Assembly: GCF_024679095.1 (NCBI RefSeq)
Contig: NW_026111665.1
Span: 1,042,958-1,106,957 of the forward strand
DNA: 64,000 nt
Source of the DNA: Eriocheir sinensis
Taxonomy: Eukaryota > Arthropoda > Malacostraca > Decapoda > Varunidae
Direction of reading: 5' to 3'
Part shown: positions 10,257-20,606 of the stretch, one piece after another
Position numbering within the stretch: the stretch's first letter is position 1
Layout: the number at the start of each line of letters is the position of its first letter
Program-made: the position numbers and the translations under genes
The notes under the pieces: generated by a model
Told to the model about the DNA's origin: nothing
Database searches by the model: none
The model's input: only the letters and a program-made list of their open reading frames with translations

Positions 10257-12470
10257 TTAATCTTTAAGGGGACTGCTAACCCCTGACTTAGCCGGGTGGT
10301 GGGCCACCCCCCTACTTGTTCGGCTGAAGTCCCGATAGATGTTCAGCTCGCCCTCGATCACCCGGGCAACTAGGACTTTTAATTGCGACTTTCGAAGCCT
10401 GAGCGCCTGCCAGGTAACAACTGTTGGGCGGGCTAGGATTCCCCTTCTGCTTGCGGTGATGGAGGAGAAAGCTGGAGGGAATCCTGTTTTGGCCTGGGCC
10501 CACCGCCTGATGTCAGGGACATCGTAATAGGCGTTTTTTCTGTGGTGTGCAGTTTTCAAATCCCCTGCAGCCGCGTCAGCGACCACTTGAACATCTACCA
10601 CTACCGAGCCCCAGTCCTCGCGGGCGGCTACGATGTCGGGGATGCGGGTTCCGGCCGTGGTTGGAATGGCCGGTTCTTTGAGAACGTTCAAACCCGCATC
10701 CTCAAGCCTACCCGCTACAAAGTATCATATATGATCGTGTCGACGTGCACGAGTAACCTGGACCGCAGGACAACGCTGCATTATGTGGCCCAGGCTCTTC
10801 GGATATCTGCGGCAGAGGTCGCAGTTGATGTCATCCACCCGCCTCCCTCTCGCATGCAGAGCAGATTGCCCCGAAGCTTTACCGCTCGGCTGAAGTCGCC
10901 CCTTTGAGGAGAAGGGTACCGTCTTGAATCCAGCCGCTTGAGACAGGTGTTTCCGAGGCACCTCTTAGCCCGGACCCATCAACTGCCTCGTACAGCTACC
11001 TTCCTCGAGCGTGGTGTACTGCCCTGAGGAGGCGCCTGCCCACCGGCTCCCACGGCGTGCTTAACCTCCGGGTCCTCGGAATCCCTCAACCGCTGGAGAA
11101 GGTCCTCCTTGAGCCGAGGGACCTGTGTGGCCAGACAAAGTATGCCCAGTCCCCCGTCCACTTCCGCCGCATGGAAGTACCCCACGGGGGTATCCATCGG
11201 CAGTTGTAGGTAGGTCCGGACGGCCCGCCTGACGGCCAAGCCTATACGGCCTAGTTGAGCGGTCGTAGCAGCCATGTTCGCCAGTGGGTACAGCAGCTGG
11301 GGAACAATGATCTTAGTTAAGTCCCACAGTTTTTCCTGGGGCTTTGCCGGTGGTTTCTTAAGCCTGACAAGCTTGCGCACAAGGTCTTCGTGCGCAGGGA
11401 ACGCCGTAGCCCCTCCACTGGCGACCATCTGGACTCCCAGGTACTTGTAAAATTCCCCAGGTGCCAGAGCTTGGACAGGCCTCCCCGAGATCTTAAAGGG
11501 GGTTGCATCTTTGGCCCATGTTTTCCTATTTTTGTCGGCTACTATGCCGAGAGTGGTGCACTTGCCAATTCCCACCTCGAGCCCCGATACCACCGCAGCC
11601 TCTGTTAGGCGAATCGAGGCTAGGAGCGCCACATCGTCGGCAAAGGCGACATAGTTGATATTGCAACCACCCACCTTAACCCCGATGTCTTTGGGGGGAG
11701 TAGCCAGGGCCCAGTCTAGGCATATGTTGAATATATAGGGGGAGAGGGGATCTCCCTGCAGGACGCCCTTTTTGATGTTGATGGGGTCGCCTGCGTCAAG
11801 TTCGGTAGCTGCCGACTCGTACATCTGACGTATGTACTCGATGAGTCTGGATGTTAGACCCCATCTCCTGTCGGCAGCCTGCAGGGAGGGGTGGCTCACC
11901 GAGTTAAACGCCTTCTTAAAGTCTACCCACGAAACAAAGACGTTAGAGGGTTTCTTCTGAGCTGTCTTAACCACCGCCTTCAACACAGCGATGTTGGCAT
12001 CACAGCCTTCCCCCCTCTTGAACCCCTTTTGTTGCGCGGACAGCGGGGCGTCCCGGTCCAGCCGCCTTGCTAGGATCCGGTTAGTTAGCCTTGTTATCAG
12101 TGGAGTGATAGTAACAGGGGGAAGATCCCCTGGGGCCGATGGTTTTGGCAAATTGGGGAGCAGAATGGTCCTGCCCTTGACCCAGTTAGGGGGAAGAGCC
12201 CCAAGCCAGAGGCACCCGGTAACCACCCAGGCAAGCTTGGCCGTCCCGAGCCCTGTCAGGTCGCTAATGGTGCGACTGTTGGGACCCTTTGCCGACGCTT
12301 TGGGGGTGGCCTTCATTGCCGCCGCGATGTCCTCCTGCGAGACGGCGCCCATCACCGATGGGCTGACCCGTCTAACGAGATCCGGACGGCGGCGGTCCTC
12401 TGGAGTCGACTAAACAGCCCTCTCCAGAAGGTGTGAGAACCCTCTGGGAGGGCCGGGGCGTTAAGGAGAT
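10257..12470 (-). pseudogene. R2-like non-LTR retrotransposon, RT to endonuclease
   Basis: Domains in order. The RT (12,470-10,979) has GPNSRTISDL, DFKKAFNSVSH, GVLQGDPLSPYIFN, the catalytic FADDVAL, KYLGV, and DTPVGYFHAAEVDGGLGI, the last typical of R2. A CCHC finger follows (CDLCRRYPKSLGHIMQRC, 10,870-10,790). The restriction-enzyme-like endonuclease (10,691-10,257) has RIPDIVA followed by VVVDVQVV, the PD...D core, and AHHRKNAYY. The 458-residue RT frame is undamaged, but a frame change near 10,970 and an in-frame stop near 10,722 separate it from the finger and nuclease. The 5' end is lost where an LTR starts (12,490). R2 elements normally target 28S rDNA; no rDNA is seen here. Confidence 0.85.
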
Positions 12471-12489
12471 AATCTCCACTTTTGATCTT

Positions 12490-12875
12490 TGTTATGAATA
12501 CAGTTACCTGACGTCTAGTGGTTGATTTGTGTTGAAAATATAGCTAACTGTGACATAACATAATTATAAGGTTAAGTGAAAGTAAATGGTGATTTTTACT
12601 TATTATTAATACTTAATCTAATAAGACAAATAGTTACTTGACATCAGAAGAGAACATATGACAAAATAGGGAATGCTACAATGACAAGAGTAAATGGTTT
12701 GGTTCACTGAAATGCTTAGTTAAGAGTTAGAATTACACATGAGGAACCAAGTATGAGAATTACAATTGAGGAACCAAATATGATAATTACAATTGAGGAA
12801 CGAGATATTGGTTCACTGAGGTGTTTAGTTAAGAGTTTGAATTTAAATGAGGAACCCATATAAATAAATATATAT

Positions 12876-12965
<90 letters not shown>

Positions 12966-12987
12966 GTGAGAATGGGTATGTGGTTTG

Positions 12988-13026
<39 letters not shown>

Positions 13027-13027
13027 A
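12490..13027 (-). repeat. 3' LTR of Gypsy element A
   Basis: The plus-strand copy starts TGTTATGAATACAGTTACCTG and ends TGTGTCA, giving TG...CA termini. It matches the right-hand copy starting at 18,384 over the shared unique parts. On the coding strand it is preceded by a purine-rich AAGGGG. It contains degenerate repeats of GAATTACAATTGAGGAAC, an (AT)n tract (12,867-12,962) and a (GT)n tract (12,990-13,024). Confidence 0.8.
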
Positions 13028-13389
13028 GACCCCTTGGTGAATCCTGGTTGCTCGGCCAAGTGAAGAGCCCTTGCGTCTTCGAAAGAGTGAGCTATCTCAG
13101 GTGGGACTGATGGGGTGAGTTAGTGGAGGCATTTTTATAACCTCGGCGGGCGAGACGGTCCGCGAAGTGTGAGCCTTCGTGACATTGAATTGAATGATGG
13201 GTGAAGCTGGTGCGGCTGGAGCTTCGAGGAGTCGTGCGTGAGTTAGTTATTGGTGATGTGATGTTGTTTGATGGCGCGCTTCTAGGCTCGGTTGGACGAG
13301 GGTACCATAACACCCCCCAGCTTAGGAACGACGTAACGATTGTAAGAAGTGCAGTAGTGAGGCGTAAGGATGGTGGGACCCTCTTCATT

Positions 13390-13840
13390 AGGTATTAGGT
13401 GGGCGAGAAAGGACGTCGGCGTTGCAGTTGTCACGCCCCTTGATGTGGTGAATTTCGATGGCGTAGGGCTGTAGCATAAGAGACCACCGGAGGAGGCGTT
13501 GATTAGAGAACTTGTTGCGATGAAGGAAGGTCAGGGGGTTATGGTCTGTGAATACATGTAGAGGCTTGCTACCGGCTTGTAAATAGTGCTCAAACTTCTG
13601 GATGGAGTTTATGATGGTCAGAAGTTCTCATTCCACGGTGCTGTAGTTCTTTTGATGATTTTTTAACTTTGTGGAATGGTAGGCTATGGGGTGTAGGATG
13701 CCGTCTTTTTCTTGGAGGAGGACGGCACCTGAGGCGAAGTCAATGGCGTCGGTATGCATGACGAAGGGCTTGGATAAGTCAGCAGCCTGCAAGACCGGTC
13801 CTTGAGTTGGATGAAGGCTTGCTGGCAGTCTGGGGTCCAC
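13390..13840 (-). pseudogene. Gypsy element A RNase H domain
   Basis: Reading leftwards: TDAIDFASGAVLLQE, PIAYHSTKLKNHQKNYSTVE, then HVFTDHNPLTFLHR and DNCNADVLSRPP near the stop at about 13,390. These are standard Ty3/Gypsy RNase H landmarks. An in-frame stop follows the STVE motif (about 13,628). The domain directly follows the RT and ends before the 3' LTR, so it is the last Pol domain, with no integrase after it. Confidence 0.8.
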
Positions 13841-14610
13841 TTGTACCCTACGGTTCCGCTTGTGAGCTTGGTCAGAGGGGCAGCGGCTTCTGCGAAGTTG
13901 GGACAGAAGCGGCGGTAAAACCCTGCCATGCCGAGGAAGCGACGCAGCTCCTTTCGGGTATCGGGAACCGGGTATTGAAGGACGGCAGCGACGTTGAAGG
14001 CTTTGGGATGCACGCAGCCGCTGTCTACTTGTAGGCCCAGATAGGATACAGTTGCTTCTCCAAACGTTGATTTTGCCAGCTTGACCGTGAAGTTCGCCTC
14101 TTGTAGCTTGTGGAACACTTCTTTGATCTGCTGTAGATGGTGTTGCCAGTCGTTAGCATTACCCACTTCATCGATAAGGTCCCGGGGAAGAGGGTAGGCG
14201 TCTGGCACGGTTACGACGTTCACTCTGTGGTAGTCTGTGCAGAAGCGGAGCTGACCCCCCTCCTTGGCAACGAGAAGACAGGGAGACGCCCATGGATAAT
14301 TTCTGGGGACGGCCAAACCCTGTTCGAGTAGATAGTCCACCTCCTTCGTTTGTTCTCACCTCTGAGGGTTGAGCCTGTATGGAGCATGGCGAATAGGTGT
14401 TTTTCCGGGAAATAGCTGCACATCATGAGAGAGAACATTGGAAAGTTTTGGGTTGTCGCCAAAGATGGCGTTGAATTGGTTCATGAGTGATGCAATGTCC
14501 TGAGCTTGTGAGGGGGAGATAGGAGCAAAGTGTTCATCCAGGTGTTGAAGGATGTGAGAGTTTTGTTGTGTGTCTGTAGGGTGTGTTGTGGTGGTATTTG
14601 ACATACACAA
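13841..14610 (-). pseudogene. Gypsy element A reverse transcriptase, internally deleted
   Basis: The pre-RT linker (14,610-14,356) ends PIRHAPYRLNP. RT follows with NYPWASPCLLVAKEGG, LRFCTDYHRVN and PDAYPLPRDLIDEV. It then jumps to DWQHHLQQIKEVFHKLQEANFTV and YLGLQVDSG, FLGMAGFYRRF. About 80 residues including the LD-x-GY and Y-x-DD catalytic blocks are missing at about 14,156, so the enzyme cannot work. A frame change lies near 14,350 (linker to RT) and another near 13,800. The RT lies downstream of the integrase of the same element, a domain order unlike typical Gypsy. Confidence 0.8.
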
Positions 14611-14801
14611 AGGGATAACAGTGTTCTCATGACAAACACGCGGAATACTAGATGAACAAACAAATCGGTAGTCAGGGGCATGATTTGGTTTGGAGCCAGG
14701 TTCAGATGACTCAGTTGAGTCGTGTGAATCGGCACCAGTGCTTGGCTGGGATGCAGGGGCTGGATGCTTACTTTGATATAGTTTTAAGAGGTTTACATGA
14801 A

Positions 14802-15995
14802 TTAACTGAGTTGACTTAAGACGGGGGTGCTGTTGACATAATTGTTGTCTCCTACTTTCTGCAAGATGTTATAAGGACCATGATAGTTAATTTGCAAGGG
14901 TGATTTAGGGGATGGAATGAAGGCAAGAACTAGATCACTCTCATTAAATGTTCTGATTGTAGCCTTCTTGTCAAAATTGAAGTTCATGTTGTTTCGGGCA
15001 AATGATTGAACTTTAGATAGGATTGCTTTTTAAGTGATCTAGGTAGTTAGTGACAGAGACAAGCCTATGAGAGGTTGAGCCTAGTAGCTTGTCTTTAACA
15101 TTCCTTAGTGACCCTCTCACTTTCCTTCCGAACATTAACTCGAAAGGGGAGACTCCTAAAGACACATTAGGTGTTTCTCGGATGGCAAATAGCATATAAG
15201 GAAGAGCGTCATCCCACCCGAGGTCTTGTTTGTGACAAAATTTACGTAGGAGATTTTTTTAGTGTTTGATTGCACCTCTCTAGAGCTCCCTGTGACTGCG
15301 GGTGGTAAGCAGTGGACAGCGTTTGTGTGATGCCCAGCTCATTCAAGACTACTTTAAATAGATCGCTGGTGAAATTAGTGCCTCGGTCACTCTGGATCTC
15401 CTGAGGAATCCCGAACGTGGTAAACAATTGACTGAGCTTTGAGACAATAGTTTTAGAAGTGATGTTTTTGATGGGAAAGGCCTCAGGATACCTAGTTGTG
15501 GGATCAAGAATTGTTAATATATATTGATTACCCTTTTTTGTTTTCGGCAGGGGACCAACAATGTCAATGACTATTTTTGAAAGGGTTCCGAGGGAACAGC
15601 GATGGGATGAAGGGGATAGGGGGGAATAGTTTGGTTAGGTTTGCCTGCAACCTGGCAAGTATGACACGAGTTAACATGATTTTTGACATCCTCACTAAGT
15701 CCTGGCCAATAAAAGTCTGTCAGGATCTTCTCACTTGTTTTCTTGATCCCCAGGTGGCCGGCAAAACTTTCATGAGCGATCTCAAGAACAGGTTGTCGTA
15801 GAACAGTAGGCTAGGTTAGGTTAGGTTAGGTTAGGTTGGTCCAAGTAGCTTCATCCGAGACTTTGGCGGGTCGAAACACTCATAAGAATCTGATCCTGCT
15901 CGTAGAAGAAGGGATAGTGAGTGATTTGGTCTTTGGGAGTGACTCTATTGTAAAACTTTGCCAAGGTGGAGTCTTCCCGCTGAGCCTCTGTAAGT
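14802..15995 (-). pseudogene. Gypsy element A integrase, upstream of RT
   Basis: Domains in order. The H2C2 zinc-binding head has HESFAGH (about 15,775) and CHTCQVAGKPN (about 15,665). In the DDE core, VIDIVGPLP carries the first D (about 15,560), IQSDRGTNF the second (about 15,385) and QSQGALERCNQTLK the E (about 15,275). The C-terminal domain reads FNESDLVLAF...GPYNILQKVGDNNY (14,960-14,830). Several frame changes break the reading. A (TTAGG)n tract interrupts the zinc head at 15,811-15,838. Integrase precedes RT on the same strand with the pre-RT linker between them, reproducing the copia-like order described for Gmr1-type Ty3/Gypsy elements. Confidence 0.85.
15811..15838 (+). repeat. Interstitial (TTAGG)n telomere-type repeat
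   Basis: Four to five TTAGG units, the canonical arthropod telomere repeat, lie inside the integrase zinc-head coding region of Gypsy element A. The plus strand carries TTAGG. Confidence 0.9.
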
Positions 15996-16500
15996 ACTTT
16001 ATTTGTGAATAGCTGATTGACTTCAACAGAGGAATGACTGCCTTTAGGGGGTGAAGGTGGTAATTGATCAGAACTTCTAGATTGTGCACGAGTGGTCACA
16101 CAAGCAGTAAATATATAAGGTTGCTGTTTCTCAAGGTGCTCGGTGGGGTTTGGAGTTAACAACGTTTCGCTGATCAAAGGTGGAAGGACTGAACCTCCGG
16201 CTAAGTCATTGACTAGCAGGAATTCAGAATTTGGAAGTGGCAAGGATGAGTCGTCACTTACTCCCACTATTACTTTTTCTTTTACGAGGGGACTGTCAAG
16301 GTGTACTCTGGCTAATGTGATGTGAAAAAGGGTTGAAGAAAGTCTTTGATGTACACCTTGTCACCTGTATAACACTACTCTATATCCGGGAATACTGACT
16401 TCAGTATGTTTGATTGGGCGGAGGCAGTGTCTCTTACGATTTTGACCTTATAAACATTATTGGGGTCAAGGTGAACAGTCCCTGTTGATCTAAAAGGCTT
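15996..16500 (-). pseudogene. Gypsy element A aspartic protease and linker
   Basis: A STGTVHLDP segment leads into IVRDTASAQSNIL, where DTA (16,431-16,423) occupies the place of the retroviral-type D-T/S-G active site. After a stop and frame change (about 16,360) comes EFLLVNDLAGG, the usual C-terminal protease block in Gypsy elements, then a charged linker (CVTTRAQSR) leading into integrase. The glycine of D-T-G is replaced by Ala here. Confidence 0.65.
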
Positions 16501-16559
16501 AAAGGGATCGTTAGGTGGAGTGGATGTGAGGGGAACTTGAAGAGAAGCCACTGGTTTTG

Positions 16560-17668
16560 AAAATGGGCTTTAGCTGCTTTGCATTTGGGATTAGGACAGT
16601 TATTCATGAGGTGGCCCGGTTGTTTGCAAAATGAGCAAAAGAGAGCCGTCTGGGAACCACAACCTACTGGCTTAACCGACCACCTGCGCCTGACTTTACA
16701 ATTGATGCAGCCTTGGCTTTTCTCTCTCCCGTGGCAGTAGGTCGATTAATCAGAGCAACAACGTCCGCTTACTGGGCGGCTTTGATTAAGTCAGTTTCCT
16801 CCTTGTTGGTGATGTGGAGCATTATGGAATAATCAACTTCCTTTTGAACTCTTCCAGTGCTACAATATTAACAAGCTCGTCGAAAGTTGTTATAGCGGCT
16901 GATTTAAGCCAACGGCGAAGAGCCCGATGTTTTCAGATGCAAACTCCAAATAGGTCTGGTGAGGAGATTTATACATCTTGCGGAAGGCTTGTCGGTAGCC
17001 CTCGGTTGTTATGGAATAGGCTGCCAAAATTCCTTTTTTAACGAGGTCATAATCAGTGTTGTTTTCGAGACTGTTCAAGATAGTTAAGGCTTTTGGAGTG
17101 AGTTTAGGTTTAAGCAGCCATGTCCAGTCTTCTCTAGGGAGCTCGAAGTGTTGAGCTGAACTTTCGAACTCTCCAAAGAAAGTCTCTCGATCTTTATCAG
17201 AGAATTGAGAGAGTAAAGGTAGGTATTTAGTGATCTTAGTTATATGCCGAGGCTGAGGCTGAATAGTGGATTTTAATTGAAACATTTGCAATTCATGCTC
17301 TTTCTTTTTCTTCTCCTCCTTTTTCTTTTTTTCTCTTTCTTTTTATCTTTCCATCCATTGCATTTCTGCATATTCTCTTTCTTTCTCTAGCTTTTCATAT
17401 TCTAGTTTCATCTGCAGAGATTGCATTTTTACTTTCTCGATCTCCAGCAGAAGGCTTGAGTCTTGAGGTGGACTGGGACAGGTGTTTTCTTTCCCAAGAT
17501 GAGCTAAAATGAGGGTTCTTAATTCCTCTTTTCTAATGTCAGAAGGGAAAAAGATATTAAAGTTCTAAGCGATATATTTTAAGTCATTTTTTTAGTTATG
17601 TTGGCCTCTTTCAGCTCGGCGACCGACAGGTTACCGACAAATTCATCCAAGTTGGGAACGTTCGCCAT
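16560..17668 (-). pseudogene. Gypsy element A Gag
   Basis: The ATG at 17,668 begins MANVPNLDEFVGNLSVAEL. A long, very basic and acidic coiled-coil-like segment (KEREKKKKEEKKKK) follows, then a capsid-like region (FSDKDRETFFGEFE, PREDWTWLL, YSITTEGYRQAFRKMY) and a CCHC knuckle, CSFCKQPGHLMNNC (16,636-16,595). Frame breaks near 17,560 and 17,340 and after 16,890 inactivate it. The capsid pattern with EGYRQ resembles vertebrate and invertebrate Gmr1/Gypsy Gag proteins. It packages element RNA in the cytoplasm. Confidence 0.75.
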
Positions 17669-18383
17669 GATGAATCAAGTTGCTAATGCAAGGAAGCTTT
17701 ATGAGCTTGATAAGATGTCGAGGAATCAACCTTAAGTACTTCCGAGTCCTTACCCAAAGTTAATTCGTGACACAAGTTTCGTTGACTTCGAGTCGAGTTA
17801 GGATTAAGTTGAACTTGAGTTGATGTTAGTTTAGTAAGATTGACTAGAGTCAAAACGATTGAAGTTAAAGAGTGACTCGTATTTAGGAGAGTCGAGTTGA
17901 GTCAATTGACTCGGGATGAGGCGAGTTAAGTGAGTTGCCTCGAGGTGAGGGGAGCGACCCCTAAGTGTGTGCTTCTGAAGAGGTAACGAACCAGTTGAAT
18001 GTTAGCGATAAATCGATACCCCGAGCGATTTAACAAGAACTAACATTAAGTACTCTTGAGAGTTTGAGGACTGTGAACGCTACTTTCAAGCTTAAAGATT
18101 TGATTTGGAACGTCGCTGGTTCCGATAAGTTAATCTGAGTCTCGAGTTTGGGGTGAAAGGTAATTATCACTGGGGAATAATCCGACGCGACGTCAACACT
18201 TATCTCTTACCGTGTGCACGTGCGAAGATGTCTAACGCCTCTACACCAGGCCTTCGTGTAGTGAAAATTTTAAAGGCACAACTCGCACGATCACCAACAA
18301 GAATGTGAACAACCAGAAGCACTCAGGGCTGAAAGTGTAGCAAAGTGTAAGTTATGTGTATCTCCCAGACAGAGGCACCCAAA
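17669..18383 (-). other. Gypsy element A leader and primer-binding region
   Basis: Non-coding DNA between the right LTR and gag, with degenerate GAGTCGAGTTGAGTCAA-type repeats. Just inside the LTR end (18,384) the coding strand reads TTTGGGTGCCTCTGTCTGGG, which begins like a primer-binding site (TGG); the priming tRNA was not identified. Confidence 0.5.
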
Positions 18384-18825
18384 TGTTATTAATACAGTTA
18401 ACTGACGTCTAGGGGTTGATTTGTGTTGAAAAGATAGCTAACTGTGACATAACATAATCGTATGATTAAGTGAAAGTAAATTGTGATTTTACTTATTATT
18501 AATACTTAACCTAATAAGACAAATAATTAATTGACATCAGAAGAGCACATATGACAAAATAGGCAATGCTACAATGACAAGAGTAAGTGGTTTGGTTCAC
18601 TGAAGTACTTGGTTATAGTTAGAATTACAAATGAGGAACCAAGTATGATAATTACTAAAGCCCGGATCTTTAGGCACTAAAAAACTCCAAAATAGGCAGG
18701 CAAAAAGGCAAAATAATAAGTCAAAATAGGCACAAAAAGGGCATTTATTCCCAGGGAAGTAATAACATTGAAACAAGAACTTTATCACATGTATGAATAC
18801 AAATATATACAGTATGATATGCAAG

Positions 18826-20355
18826 TTAATCTGTCTGGTTATATGAAATAACAAGCATTTTCTTGATGGATTCAAATTTGAATCCTTGCCTTCTATCACT
18901 CAGAAGATGCTTGAAGAGCGAAAAGGATCTTTCCACATCCACTGACGTAACAGGGGCATATTTAGAGCATGCCACAGTATACGGATCCATTTCTCCAACA
19001 TCTGCATCATTCTCTCCTTCTAGAACTCTTCTGATATTCTTCAGTGTCTCCAGATCTTTGTTGGCAGCAACGACTTGCTCACATTTTTCACGGACAGATT
19101 TTCCTTTCTTACCCGAAACTGTACTTAAATCCTCGATGATAGACTCAAAACATTTCAAAGCATCAACCATGGCCATGTTTCTTTTCTCCAGTGCATTGAT
19201 GGCCTCTGGTAGCTTTGCATAGTTTGATGCAATGAATGCAAGATCATTGCGTAGCACTTTATCCTGCAGCAGTTCCTTCACAATACGGACAGCAGACGAA
19301 TCACTCTCATCTAATTTCTCTATGACCTCTTCAAACTTGTCCAAATTGGAAGTGTAGTACAGTACTGCCGAAATCCACGTCCCCCATCTGGTTAATATTG
19401 GCGGTGGTGGCAATGCAAGTTCAGGTGCAATTTCCTTGAATGTAACACACCTTGATGGAGCCTTAAGGAAAATCTTCTTGCCATTAGAAACGAATTTATC
19501 AACACTAGAGAACAATCCACGCACATGCTCTGCAACTCGGTGAAGTCCATGGGCTAAGCAAGTTAGGTGTATCATTTCTGGGAAAAGAACTCGAGGTGCC
19601 CTTGCTGATTTCTTCATGTAAGGTGCTGCATCTGTCAGGAAGAGTAGAACATTCTTGTGATGGATGCCTTCTGGCCAAAGCAATGTCAGGGCTGTTGTAA
19701 AAAGCTGAGCTATTGTTGAACTGTTGGTCTTCTCTAGTTCTTCTGAGGAAAGCAGGTACATTTTCGACATCTGATCAACTTCCAGGGTGCCAATAACTAC
19801 GTTTGCAACATATCTACCCATGACATCTGTCGTTTCATCTATTGAAATCCATATTTTCTTATCCTTCACTTCTTCCCTAATTCTCTGCACTGTCAAGTCA
19901 TAAAGTGTGTCCACATAATTCTTTCTTAAAGTAGACTCACTTGGGATGGCTTGTTTGGTAGATTTTGCCAAGAATAGCTTTAGAGACTTGTTCTCTAGCT
20001 TCCACAATGGAATACCGGCATCAACAAAAGCTTTACACAGCTCTAAGGAGAAGGTAGACTTGCGGCTGGTGGATGCAGAAAATGTACTCAACAGGCTCGT
20101 TTGCTGGTCTCCTGGTTTCGTCTTATTTGCAGCATTTTGATGTTTAGCAGTCTGAACATGTTGTGCAATGAAGTACTTCTTTTCGAAATTCACTGATTTT
20201 TCACAGACTTTGCAAAATAGCACTGATCCATCCGTGGAAAAAACATCACTTCCAAACTCCCGAACAAAATCATTCAGCTTCTTGCCAATGGATGAACTAA
20301 CTTTCGGCATTTTCAGTGTGTTGTGATGCAAAGGAGTCGTCTGATCTATTTTCAA
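18826..20355 (-). CDS. hAT transposase, apparently intact (509 aa)
   Basis: A single uninterrupted frame. The likely start is the second Met (20,310, MPKVSSS). An N-terminal BED-like finger has CKVC followed by QHVQTAKH. The catalytic region has IDETTDVMGRY with the first acidic residues, then FLTDAAPYMKKSA with the second Asp, a CLAHGLHRVAE motif, and LTRWGTWI. The C-terminal hAT dimerisation block reads YAPVTSVDVERSFSLFKHLLSDRR. The protein cuts and pastes the element by binding its termini. It is the only transposase in the window without a visible lesion, and the perfect target duplication suggests recent insertion. No intron is needed. The 5' UTR (20,356-20,790) contains a large palindrome. 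Confidence 0.9.
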   Translation of the reverse strand: MKIDQTTPLHHNTLKMPKVSSSIGKKLNDFVREFGSDVFSTDGSVLFCKVCEKSVNFEKKYFIAQHVQTAKHQNAANKTKPGDQQTSLLSTFSASTSRKSTFSLELCKAFVDAGIPLWKLENKSLKLFLAKSTKQAIPSESTLRKNYVDTLYDLTVQRIREEVKDKKIWISIDETTDVMGRYVANVVIGTLEVDQMSKMYLLSSEELEKTNSSTIAQLFTTALTLLWPEGIHHKNVLLFLTDAAPYMKKSARAPRVLFPEMIHLTCLAHGLHRVAEHVRGLFSSVDKFVSNGKKIFLKAPSRCVTFKEIAPELALPPPPILTRWGTWISAVLYYTSNLDKFEEVIEKLDESDSSAVRIVKELLQDKVLRNDLAFIASNYAKLPEAINALEKRNMAMVDALKCFESIIEDLSTVSGKKGKSVREKCEQVVAANKDLETLKNIRRVLEGENDADVGEMDPYTVACSKYAPVTSVDVERSFSLFKHLLSDRRQGFKFESIKKMLVISYNQTD

Positions 20356-20466
20356 TAAGGTTGGTTAAAGTGAGGAAGTGGTCTAGTCTCGTGCTGGAAA
20401 CTGGTTTGGTAGTGATGTGAAGGGAAGATGTGCTCACGAAAACAATGTTGCCAAGCCAAGCCAGTG

Positions 20467-20606
20467 TTGCCAAGGTTGAAGTCCAATAATAAATGAATTA
20501 TTCAAATGATTATCCGAAGCTTCAATAATAAATTAATAATTTATTATTGAAGTTTCGAATAATCATTCGAATCATTCAATTATTATTGAAGCTTCGACCT
20601 TGGCAA
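20467..20606. repeat. 140-bp palindrome in hAT 5' UTR
   Basis: TTGCCAAGGTTGAAG at the left is mirrored by CTTCGACCTTGGCAA at the right, with AT-rich arms containing CAATAATAAAT-type runs meeting near 20,537. Imperfect but nearly full-length. It may be a foldback insertion in the transposon, or a cruciform-prone part of it. Confidence 0.85.
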
